A stretch of 60,000 nucleotides of DNA from Liolophura sinensis (lineage: Eukaryota > Mollusca > Polyplacophora > Chitonida > Chitonidae), in assembly GCF_032854445.1 (NCBI RefSeq), contig NC_088300.1:1986001-2046000 (forward strand). The letters run 5' to 3'. Positions 44,101 through 56,100 of the stretch are shown piece after piece. The position numbers and the translations under genes are program-made. The notes under the pieces were generated by a model, which was not told the origin of the DNA, ran no database searches, and saw only the letters and a program-made list of their open reading frames with translations. The stretch's first letter is position 1; the number at the start of each line of letters is the position of its first letter.

Positions 44101-47100
44101 ATGGGTAAACTCTATTGACATTACAATTAAAGTTCTTTGGTGTATTCTTTGGTATATTCATGCTGTTTTTTGTATGTATACTTCCTTTTGGAGCATAAAT
44201 ATAAATCTAAAAAACTAAACCATAGCAGATAAAAACACTCAGTGCAATGGATGTTCTAAGTTTAAACCCACGTAACACCTTAGTTTATGTGCCTCTGAAA
44301 CTGCATTTTTACATATCAAACTTTAGGTGAAGTATTGTAGTTCCATAGTTTAAATTCCAATGTTTTAGAATTTATCTCCTGAGGTTGAAGTTCAATTTTA
44401 TAACCTGTGTCCTCACAAGGTTGTTGTAGGAATATATGTGTTAGTTGATTCAAAATGAAAATGACTCAAACATGATTTGACCTTAACTTAAATGAATTTT
44501 GAATCATGTTTTCTTCTTTTTTTATTTAGTACTTTGCAGTTGTGCATTTCCAGACTAAATTCATTTGTCACCATGTATCTGTTACATATTGCAGTTTACC
44601 TGAGCTTGACAGAAAACAACACTGTGCATTTCTGTGGAAGGGGTTGGAGAATTTGTCAGAGTCCTATGATGTAAAGTGAAGTGATGATTTTTAATCAAAC
44701 TTGTTTTGAATTTTATCTTGTGACCTTGCAAGGCAGTGTGAGTTAGCTGCCGTTTCTTCCAGATGTGCCGAAGCTGTCTGGTATTAGAGCAAAACACAAA
44801 CGTACTTATTGATTTCCTTGAACAGAAATTTGCCCTTGTGTTTATGTAAATGTAGCTGATGGGGAAAGGGCAGGTATCTCTTTTGCTGAGGTCATTTTCA
44901 AGCTGGCTGTGCCTATGTGGATGGGTGTAAATAAAATATGAAGTCTAGTTTGCTCTTCTTTGTTGTGTGTTTAAATTATGACTCAGAGATTTTCTAATAA
45001 GTCTTCAGTTTAACTGTCTTTCCATTAGTTAAAGGTGAGGTTTGTAAAAAATATTTATCCTGACATTAAGTGAGACACAGGAGATGGCCAGGAAATGGTG
45101 TAATAGTGTTTGGGAATAGGCCTAAACCATTTCACTATTTGCAGGAACCATGTGATTGAAATAATGCTCGTTTATAACACATGGAAGTAGAGCTGCAGTA
45201 GAAGCGTGCATGTATATATACCTAAATCTGCTTGCTGTGCATTACCTGTTATTTTAATAATTATCTATGTTTAGTGTCTAGATGCAAGTAGACCTTGGCT
45301 TTGTTTTCTGGATATTGCACAGTCTGGAGATCTTGGGGGAAGACATACCATGTGAAATTGCTTCTCGGTGAGTTACTTCTATTTTATTGGTTAATTTATC
45401 GAGTCATTTGATTGATGTTTTACGCTGTACTCAAGAATATTTCACTTATGCGACAGTGGCCAGCATTATGGTGGGAAGTAACCACACAGAGCCCGGGGGA
45501 ACCCACAACCATCCGCAGGCTGCTGACAGACCTTCCCACATATGGCCAGAGAGGAAGGAAGCACGAGTTAGGCTTGATCCCACAGCAACCACATTGGTGG
45601 GAGGCTCGTGAATCATTGCGTTGTGCTGACTTTCTAAACCCTTCGGCCACAGAGGCCTTTACCTCTCTTTGTGACATGATTTCTATCTAATATCAAAAGT
45701 TGGTACATCTGAGTCTACAGCTGTAGTTAATGCTTGAGGTATTTGTGAAGATTACCAGGGTACCTGTCATGGAAGTGATGTCTATGGCATCACAATGAGT
45801 TAAATATTAGGAATCCAGTCAGTGAACATCTTAAACAAGTTTCATGTGCAGTGTTTATCATTTCAACTTTTTAATAAAAAAGAATAACTGTGAGTGTATT
45901 AAAAACTTGTTCAGGTCTTTATCAAAAGTAAGTTTGTCCAATTGTTTTCTTTTTGAGTACTGCCTCATTGTTCTTTTCAGCGTGGCAAAGTTTCTAGGAC
46001 ACTGCCAGTCCCCAGATGGAGGATTTGGAGGTATGAAACACTGGTATAATAACATGTCTGTTCAAAGCAGTAAACATTTAGGACAAAATTAATCACCAAG
46101 TGAAAACCAGAAAAAAATTGAATTTTCTTTTGTGGTACAAAGTTTGTGTGAATGTGTTATGCTTGAGGAGACTGTTCCTAGGTTTTCCTATGTCTGGATG
46201 ATGGATGTTATAGTAAAAATTAAACCCTTCCCCCCACCTCCCACTAATCCACACACTGATTTATTTGTATGTTTGTGTGTACCAGGTGGCCCTGGTCAGG
46301 TACCTCACCTGGCACCCACCTATGCTGCTGTCTGTGCCCTCTGTATTCTCCAGACAGAAGAGGCATTCAAGATAATTAACAGGTAAGACGTATAGTGGTA
46401 CAGGCATTCTCTAACTAATGAGGTCATGGGTTGAAATCCAGCATGCATTTACAACTTTGTGCCAAATAATGTGGTCAGAACTACATGTAGATAGCCAGGT
46501 GGAGTGGTGCAAATGTCGTCACCTCGACGTGGACCAGAGGATCTAAATCTCCTCTCCAAATTGTATAGCCATTGAATAAGGGATGTAATCATACCAAGTT
46601 TTTGTGACATATTCTGGGAATATCATCCTTTTGACAAGTACATGTACATTAATATTTCCATCTGTATATCAACGAGGTGCTGTTAGTCTGTCTAGAAATA
46701 AAAATGTTTATGTCTGCTAAGAAACATCTATTGTTTTAGTTTAGTAAAAGTACTTTTTTTAACCAGGGTAACCCTTTCACTAAAGTCTTCCAGCAACCTG
46801 CGGATGGTTGTGGGTTTCCCCCAGACTCTACCTGGTTTTCTCCCACCATAATGTCATATTTCATATATGTGAAATATTCTTTACGATGTAAAACACCAAT
46901 CAAATAAATAAATAAATCTTTCAGTTCAGAACTGATTTCCCTGAAAATCTGTAACCTTTGTAAACTTTGTGCATAGTTTTGAGCGCAAGATTGTGGTAAC
47001 CTTGAAAATTTGGGTTCAGTCTGATCATCTAATCATGTCATTACAAGTGTAACTTATCTTCTTTCAGGAAAAAGCTACAAGAATTTTTATTCAAAATGCG

Positions 47101-50100
47101 TTCTGAAGATGGGGCATTTAACATGCATGAGGGTGGAGAGGAAGATATCAGGTGGGCATAGTTTATGTGACAGCTACATGTGCATGCACTCCCACACGCC
47201 CTGACATCATGCAAGTCAGCCAAGAATTTCAAGGGGGCTATGCTACCTTATTTTCTGGTGGAAGGTTTTTTTTTTTTGCTGTCCTGAGGTCTCGTTCCAG
47301 CATCAGGGTTTTCTGGCTTAGGACACAACTTTTGTGGGGGTGTTAGCTAGCAGACAAATGGCTGTAATTTATGTTTAGCACTTGGTCAGATTACAAATTG
47401 ATTTTATATGTGACAGTATTTTCAACATCCATGTCCACATACAACATACGTTTATGTTTAATGCCGTGTGGAACTGTGGACTTACCAATGAATCTGAAAA
47501 CTTCATAATATTTTGTGTAATTTGCGACTTAAGTTCTGTTGTATTCTTTTGTTATAACTGATAAGACACACAATGATGTTATGTAAACGTTATGTAAATT
47601 AGTTAAATCAATAAGTGTACTAATATTATGTAATTGAGTAACTGGTATATTCTCTGTTGACTGGAATTCTTGTGAACAGAGTACACGTTGTACTGTTTTG
47701 TGATAGTTCTTGGTTTCTATCCTGTTTTAATGCTATTTTCTGTTAACAGGTTTTTGTGATATACTGAAACTGTACCTTTGCCTAATAATCACCCAGCATT
47801 AATCATGGCGATGTTGTTGTTGTAGAGGTGCCTACTGCGCAGCCACAGTGGCCAGGCTAACTAATGTGATGACACCAGAACTGTTTGATTGTACACCAGA
47901 GTGGATTGTAAGGTAAGTAGAGATATTGTTTGACCTTACATTGGTTTAAAGCGGTCTTAAATTCATGACATATCGTACAATTCTGTGAAACCTCCGCAAT
48001 CTATCAACCCAACACTGCTGCCATAGTTAGACATTAAATCTGATAGGTACATTAGTGGTCTTATTTAAATGTTACCTCGTCACAGCCAATCATTATGTTA
48101 TGGGGATATTTTCAGTGATGTTCAGTACGAAATGCTGGAGGGGCCTATTCATGTTATGAGCACCTCGGGTCAAGGGAATAGAATATGCTTCAAAACAGTA
48201 ACACAAAGAAAATTTAGGAAAACACACTAAATATCCTGATGTATAGCTTCCTGCTTCATCAGCTGACATTGGCATCATTCAGGGTTTCCTCAATGGCTGT
48301 CTAGTGGTGGCAGTGATGGAAACCATTTGCTCCAGGGAGTTTGTGTAGTTTCCCCAAAGATCTTAAGTGATTCAGATTCAGTTTCTGTCATTTTTGTGCA
48401 AGGTTAGAGGCTGATTATATTTTTCAGTCACCAAATCATTTAAAATCAACTTCATGTAAATTGTGCCGGTAAAAGTACCTCATGTAACAATCCACCAAGT
48501 TCACTTGAACTGTTACACCTCAGTTGAACTGTTACACCTCAGTTGAACTGTTACACCTCAGTTGAACTGTTACACCTCAGTTGAAATAAAAATAAATTGT
48601 TGGTTGCAGTTGTCAGACTTATGAAGGAGGATTTGCTGGATGTGCAGGAATGGAGGCTCATGGGGGATACTCATTCTGTGGTCTGGCTGCTCTAATTCTG
48701 ATGGGAAAGGCTAAGCTGTGCAACATCAAAGCTCTGTTGGTGAGTGATCATTCTGTGATCTGGCTGCTCTAATTCTGATGGGAAAGGCTAAGCTGTGCAA
48801 CATCAAAGCTCTATTGGTGAGTGATCATTCTGTGGTCTGGCTGCTCTGATTCTGATGGGCAAGGCCAAACCTTGCAACATCGAAGCTCTGTTGGTGAGTG
48901 ATCATTCTGTGGTCTGGCTGCTCTGATTCTGATGGGCAAGGCCAAACCTTGCAACATCGAAGCTCTGTTGGTGAGTGATCATTCTGTGGTCTGGCTGCTC
49001 TAATACTGATGGGGAAGGCTAAACTGTGCAACATCGAAGCTCTGTTGGTGAGTGATCATTCTGTGGTCTGGCTGCTCTGATTCTGATGGGGAAGGCCAAA
49101 CTGTGAAACATCGAAGCTCTGTTGGTGAGCAATCATTCTGTGATCTGGCTGCCCTAATTTTGATGGGGAAGGCTAACCGTGCAACATCGAAGCTGTGTTG
49201 GTGAGTAATCATTCTGTGGTCTGGCTGCCCTAATTCTGATGGGGAAGGCCGAACTGTGCAACATCAAAGCTCTGTTGGTGAGTGATCATTCTGTGGTCTG
49301 GCTGCCCTAATTCTGATGGGGAAGGCTAACCGTGCAACATCAAAGCTCTGTTGGTGAGTGATCATTCTGTGGTCTGGCTGCTCTGATTCTCATGGGCAAG
49401 GCCAAACCTTGCAACATCAAAGCTCTGTTGGTGAGTGATCATTCTGTGGTCTGGCTGCCCTAATTTTGATGGGGAAGGCTAAACTGTGCAACATCAAAGC
49501 TCTGTTGGTGAGTGATCATTCTGTGGTCTGGCTGCTCTGATTCTGATGGGGAAGGCCAAACTGTGAAACATCGAAGCTCTGTTGGTGAGCGATCATTCTG
49601 TGGTCTGGCTGCCCTAATTCTGATGGGGAAGGCTAACCGTGCAACATCGAAGCTGTGTTGGTGAGTGATCATTCTGTGATCTGGCTGCCCTAATTTTGAT
49701 GGGGAAGGCTAAACTGTGCAACATCAAAGCTCTGTTGGTGAGTGATCATTCTGTGGTCTGGCTGCTCTGATTTTGATGGGGAAGGCTAACCGTGCAACAT
49801 CGAAGCTCTGTTGGTGAGTGATCATTCTGTGGTCTGGCTGCCCTAATTTTGATGGGGAAGGCTAAACTGTGCAACATCAAAGCTCTGTTGGTGAGTGATC
49901 ATTCTGTGGTCTGGCTGCCCTAATTCTGATGGGGAAGGCCGAACTGTGCAACATCAAAGCTCTGTTGGTGAGTGATCATTCTGTGGTCTGGCTGCCCTAA
50001 TTTTGATGGGGAAGGCTAAACTGTGCAACATCAAAGCTCTGTTGGTGAGTGATCATTCTGTGGTCTGGCTGCTCTAATACTGATGGGGAAGGCTAACCGT

Positions 50101-53100
50101 GCAACATCGAAGCTCTGTTGGTGAGTGATCATTCTGTGGTCTGGCTGCTCTATTACTGATGGGGAAGGCTAACCGTGCAACATTAAAGCTCTGTTGGTGA
50201 GTGATCATTCTGTGGTCTGGCTGCCCTAATTTTGATGGGGAAGGCTAACCGTGCAACATCGAAGCTGTGTTGGTGAGTGATCATTCTGTGGTCTGGCTGC
50301 CCTAATTCTGATGGGGAAGGCCGAACTGTGCAACATCAAAGCTCTGTTGGTGAGTGATCATTCTGTGGTCTGGCTGCCGTAATTCTGATGGGGAAGGCTA
50401 AACTGTGCAACATCAAAGCTCTGTTGGTGAGCGATCATTCTGTGGTCTGGCTGCCCTAATTCTGATGGGGAAGGCTAAACTGTGCAACATCAAAGCTCTG
50501 TTGGTGAGTGATCATTCTGTGGTCTGGCTGCCCTAATTCTGATGGGGAAGGCTAAACTGTGCAACATCAAAGCTCTGTTGGTGAGTGATCATTCTGTGGT
50601 CTGGCTGCCCTAATTCTGATGGGGAAGGCCGAACTGTGCAACATCAAAGCTCTGTTGGTGAGTGATCATTCTGTGGTCTGGCTGCCCTAATTCTGATGGG
50701 GAAGGCTAAACTGTGCAACATCAAAGCTCTGTTGGTGAGTGATCATTCTGTGGTCTGGCTGCCCTAATTTTGATGGGGAAGGCTAAACTGTGCAACATCA
50801 AAGCTCTGTTGGTGAGTGATCATTCTGCGGTCTGGCTGCTCTAATACTGATGGGGAAGGCTAACCGTGCAACATCGAAGCTCTGTTGGTGAGTGATCATT
50901 CTGTGGTCTGGCTGCTCTAATACTGATGGGGAAGGCTAACCGTGCAACATCAAAGCTCTGTTGGTGAGTGATCATTCTGTGGTCTGGCTGCCCTAATTTT
51001 GATGGGGAAGGCTAACCGTGCAACATCGAAGCTCTGTTGGTGAGTGATCATTCTGTGGTCTGGCTGCCCTAATTTTGATGGGGAAGGCCGAACTGTGCAA
51101 CATCGAAGCTCTGTTGGTGAGTGATCATTCTGTGGTCTGGCTGCCCTAATTCTGATGGGGAAGGCTAAACTGTGCAACATCAAAGCTCTGTTGGTGAGTG
51201 ATCATTCTGTGGTCTGGCTGCCCTAATTCTGATGGGGAAGGCTGAACTGTGCAACATCAAAGCTCTGTTGGTGAGTGATCATTCTGTGGTCTGGCTGCTC
51301 TAATACTGATGGGGAAGGCTAACCGTGCAACATCAAAGCTCTGTTGGTGAGTGATCATTCTGTGATCTGGCTGCTCTGATTTTGATGGGGAAGGCTGAAC
51401 TGTGCAACATCAAAGCTCTGTTGGTGAGCGATCATTCTGTGGTCTGGCTGCCCTAATTCTGATGGGGAAGGCCGAACTGTGCAACATCGAAGCTCTGTTG
51501 GTGAGTGATCATTCTGTGGCCTGGCTGCCCTAATTCTGATGGGGAAGGCTGAACTGTGCAACATCAAAGCTCTGTTGGTGAGCGATCATTCTGTGGTCTG
51601 GCTGCCCTAATTCTGATGGGGAAGGCCGAACTGTGCAACATCGAAGCTCTGTTGGTGAGTGATCATTCTGTGGTCTGGCTGCTCTAATACTGATGGGGAA
51701 GGCTAACCGTGCAACATCAAAGCTCTGTTGGTGAGTGATCATTCTGTGATCTGGCTGCCCTAATTCTGATGGGGAAGGCCGAACTGTGCAACATCAAAGC
51801 TCTGTTGGTGAGTGATCATTCTGTGGTCTGGCTGCTCTGATTCTGATGGGGAAGGCTAAACTGTGCAACATCAAAGCTCTGTTGGTGAGCGATCATTCTG
51901 TGGTCTGGCTGCCCTAATTCTGATGGGGAAGGCCGAACTGTGCAACATCGAAGCTCTGTTGGTGAGTGATCATTCTGTGGCCTGGCTGCCCTAATTCTGA
52001 TGGGGAAGGCTGAACTGTGCAACATCAAAGCTCTGTTGGTGAGTGATCATTCTGTGGTCTGGCTGCTCTGATTCTGATGGGGAAGGCCGAACTGTGCAAC
52101 ATCGAAGCTCTGTTGGTGAGTGATCATTCTGTGGCCTGGCTGCCCTAATTCTGATGGGGAAGGCTGAACTGTGCAACATCAAAGCTCTGTTGGTGAGTGA
52201 TCATTCTGTGGTCTGGCTGCTCTGATTCTGATGGGGAAGGCCGAACTGTGCAACATCGAAGCTCTGTTGGTGAGTGATCATTCTGTGGCCTGGCTGCCCT
52301 AATTCTGATGGGGAAGGCTGAACTGTGCAACATCAAAGCTCTGTTGGTGAGTGATCATTCTGTGGTCTGGCTGCTCTGATTCTGATGGGGAAGGCCGAAC
52401 TGTGCAACATCGAAGCTCTGTTGGTGAGTGATCATTCTGTGGTCTGGCTGCCCTAATTCTGATGGGGAAGGCTGAACTGTGCAACATCAAAGCTCTGTTG
52501 GTGAGCGATCATTCTGTGGTCTGGCTGCCCTAATTCTGATGGGGAAGGCCGAACTGTGCAACATCAAAGCTCTGTTGGTGAGTGATCATTCTGTGGTCTG
52601 GCTGCCCTAATTCTGATGGGGAAGGCTAACCGTGCAACATCAAAGCTCTGTTGGTGAGTGATCATTCTGTGGTCTGGCTGCTCTGATTCTCATGGCAAGG
52701 CCAAACCTTGCAACATCAAAGCTCTGTTGGTGAGTGATCATTCTGTGGTCTGGCTGCCCTAATTTTGATGGGGAAGGCTAAACTGTGCAACATCAAAGCT
52801 CTGTTGGTGAGTGATCATTCTGTGGTCTGGCTGCTCTGATTCTGATGGGGAAGGCCAAACTGTGAAACATCGAAGCTCTGTTGGTGAGCGATCATTCTGT
52901 GGTCTGGCTGCCCTAATTCTGATGGGGAAGGCTAACCGTGCAACATCGAAGCTGTGTTGGTGAGTGATCATTCTGTGATCTGGCTGCCCTAATTTTGATG
53001 GGGAAGGCTAAACTGTGCAACATCAAAGCTCTGTTGGTGAGTGATCATTCTGTGGTCTGGCTGCTCTGATTTTGATGGGGAAGGCTAACCGTGCAACATC

Positions 53101-56100
53101 GAAGCTCTGTTGGTGAGTGATCATTCTGTGGTCTGGCTGCCCTAATTTTGATGGGGAAGGCTAAACTGTGCAACATCAAAGCTCTGTTGGTGAGTGATCA
53201 TTCTGTGGTCTGGCTGCCCTAATTCTGATGGGGAAGGCCGAACTGTGCAACATCAAAGCTCTGTTGGTGAGTGATCATTCTGTGGTCTGGCTGCCCTAAT
53301 TTTGATGGGGAAGGCTAAACTGTGCAACATCAAAGCTCTGTTGGTGAGTGATCATTCTGTGGTCTGGCTGCTCTAATACTGATGGGGAAGGCTAACCGTG
53401 CAACATCGAAGCTCTGTTGGTGAGTGATCATTCTGTGGTCTGGCTGCTCTATTACTGATGGGGAAGGCTAACCGTGCAACATTAAAGCTCTGTTGGTGAG
53501 TGATCATTCTGTGGTCTGGCTGCCCTAATTTTGATGGGGAAGGCTAACCGTGCAACATCGAAGCTGTGTTGGTGAGTGATCATTCTGTGGTCTGGCTGCC
53601 CTAATTCTGATGGGGAAGGCCGAACTGTGCAACATCAAAGCTCTGTTGGTGAGTGATCATTCTGTGGTCTGGCTGCCGTAATTCTGATGGGGAAGGCTAA
53701 ACTGTGCAACATCAAAGCTCTGTTGGTGAGCGATCATTCTGTGGTCTGGCTGCCCTAATTCTGATGGGGAAGGCTAAACTGTGCAACATCAAAGCTCTGT
53801 TGGTGAGTGATCATTCTGTGGTCTGGCTGCCCTAATTCTGATGGGGAAGGCTAAACTGTGCAACATCAAAGCTCTGTTGGTGAGTGATCATTCTGTGGTC
53901 TGGCTGCCCTAATTCTGATGGGGAAGGCCGAACTGTGCAACATCAAAGCTCTGTTGGTGAGTGATCATTCTGTGGTCTGGCTGCCCTAATTCTGATGGGG
54001 AAGGCTAAACTGTGCAACATCAAAGCTCTGTTGGTGAGTGATCATTCTGTGGTCTGGCTGCCCTAATTTTGATGGGGAAGGCTAAACTGTGCAACATCAA
54101 AGCTCTGTTGGTGAGTGATCATTCTGCGGTCTGGCTGCTCTAATACTGATGGGGAAGGCTAACCGTGCAACATCGAAGCTCTGTTGGTGAGTGATCATTC
54201 TGTGGTCTGGCTGCTCTAATACTGATGGGGAAGGCTAACCGTGCAACATCAAAGCTCTGTTGGTGAGTGATCATTCTGTGGTCTGGCTGCCCTAATTTTG
54301 ATGGGGAAGGCTAACCGTGCAACATCGAAGCTCTGTTGGTGAGTGATCATTCTGTGGTCTGGCTGCCCTAATTTTGATGGGGAAGGCCGAACTGTGCAAC
54401 ATCGAAGCTCTGTTGGTGAGTGATCATTCTGTGGTCTGGCTGCCCTAATTCTGATGGGGAAGGCTAAACTGTGCAACATCAAAGCTCTGTTGGTGAGTGA
54501 TCATTCTGTGGTCTGGCTGCCCTAATTCTGATGGGGAAGGCTGAACTGTGCAACATCAAAGCTCTGTTGGTGAGTGATCATTCTGTGGTCTGGCTGCTCT
54601 AATACTGATGGGGAAGGCTAACCGTGCAACATCAAAGCTCTGTTGGTGAGTGATCATTCTGTGATCTGGCTGCTCTGATTTTGATGGGGAAGGCTGAACT
54701 GTGCAACATCAAAGCTCTGTTGGTGAGCGATCATTCTGTGGTCTGGCTGCCCTAATTCTGATGGGGAAGGCCGAACTGTGCAACATCGAAGCTCTGTTGG
54801 TGAGTGATCATTCTGTGGCCTGGCTGCCCTAATTCTGATGGGGAAGGCTGAACTGTGCAACATCAAAGCTCTGTTGGTGAGCGATCATTCTGTGGTCTGG
54901 CTGCCCTAATTCTGATGGGGAAGGCCGAACTGTGCAACATCGAAGCTCTGTTGGTGAGTGATCATTCTGTGGTCTGGCTGCTCTAATACTGATGGGGAAG
55001 GCTAACCGTGCAACATCAAAGCTCTGTTGGTGAGTGATCATTCTGTGATCTGGCTGCCCTAATTCTGATGGGGAAGGCCGAACTGTGCAACATCAAAGCT
55101 CTGTTGGTGAGTGATCATTCTGTGGTCTGGCTGCTCTGATTCTGATGGGGAAGGCTAAACTGTGCAACATCAAAGCTCTGTTGGTGAGCGATCATTCTGT
55201 GGTCTGGCTGCCCTAATTCTGATGGGGAAGGCCGAACTGTGCAACATCGAAGCTCTGTTGGTGAGTGATCATTCTGTGGCCTGGCTGCCCTAATTCTGAT
55301 GGGGAAGGCTGAACTGTGCAACATCAAAGCTCTGTTGGTGAGTGATCATTCTGTGGTCTGGCTGCTCTGATTCTGATGGGGAAGGCCGAACTGTGCAACA
55401 TCGAAGCTCTGTTGGTGAGTGATCATTCTGTGGCCTGGCTGCCCTAATTCTGATGGGGAAGGCTGAACTGTGCAACATCAAAGCTCTGTTGGTGAGTGAT
55501 CATTCTGTGGTCTGGCTGCTCTGATTCTGATGGGGAAGGCCGAACTGTGCAACATCGAAGCTCTGTTGGTGAGTGATCATTCTGTGGCCTGGCTGCCCTA
55601 ATTCTGATGGGGAAGGCTGAACTGTGCAACATCAAAGCTCTGTTGGTGAGTGATCATTCTGTGGTCTGGCTGCTCTGATTCTGATGGGGAAGGCCGAACT
55701 GTGCAACATCGAAGCTCTGTTGGTGAGTGATCATTCTGTGGTCTGGCTGCCCTAATTCTGATGGGGAAGGCTGAACTGTGCAACATCAAAGCTCTGTTGG
55801 TGAGCGATCATTCTGTGGTCTGGCTGCCCTAATTCTGATGGGGAAGGCCGAACTGTGCAACATCGAAGCTCTGTTGGTGAGTGATCATTCTGTGGTCTGG
55901 CTGCTCTAATACTGATGGGGAAGGCTAACCGTGCAACATCAAAGCTCTGTTGGTGAGTGATCATTCTGTGATCTGGCTGCCCTAATTCTGATGGGGAAGG
56001 CCGAACTGTGCAACATCAAAGCTCTGTTGGTGAGTGATCATTCTGTGGTCTGGCTGCTCTGATTCTGATGGGGAAGGCTAAACTGTGCAACATCAAAGCT

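Noticed and set aside
45387-45690. Two overlapping 74-92-codon frames in FNTB intron 4
   Set aside because: They lie within the inverted SINE copy and match its body, not a protein.
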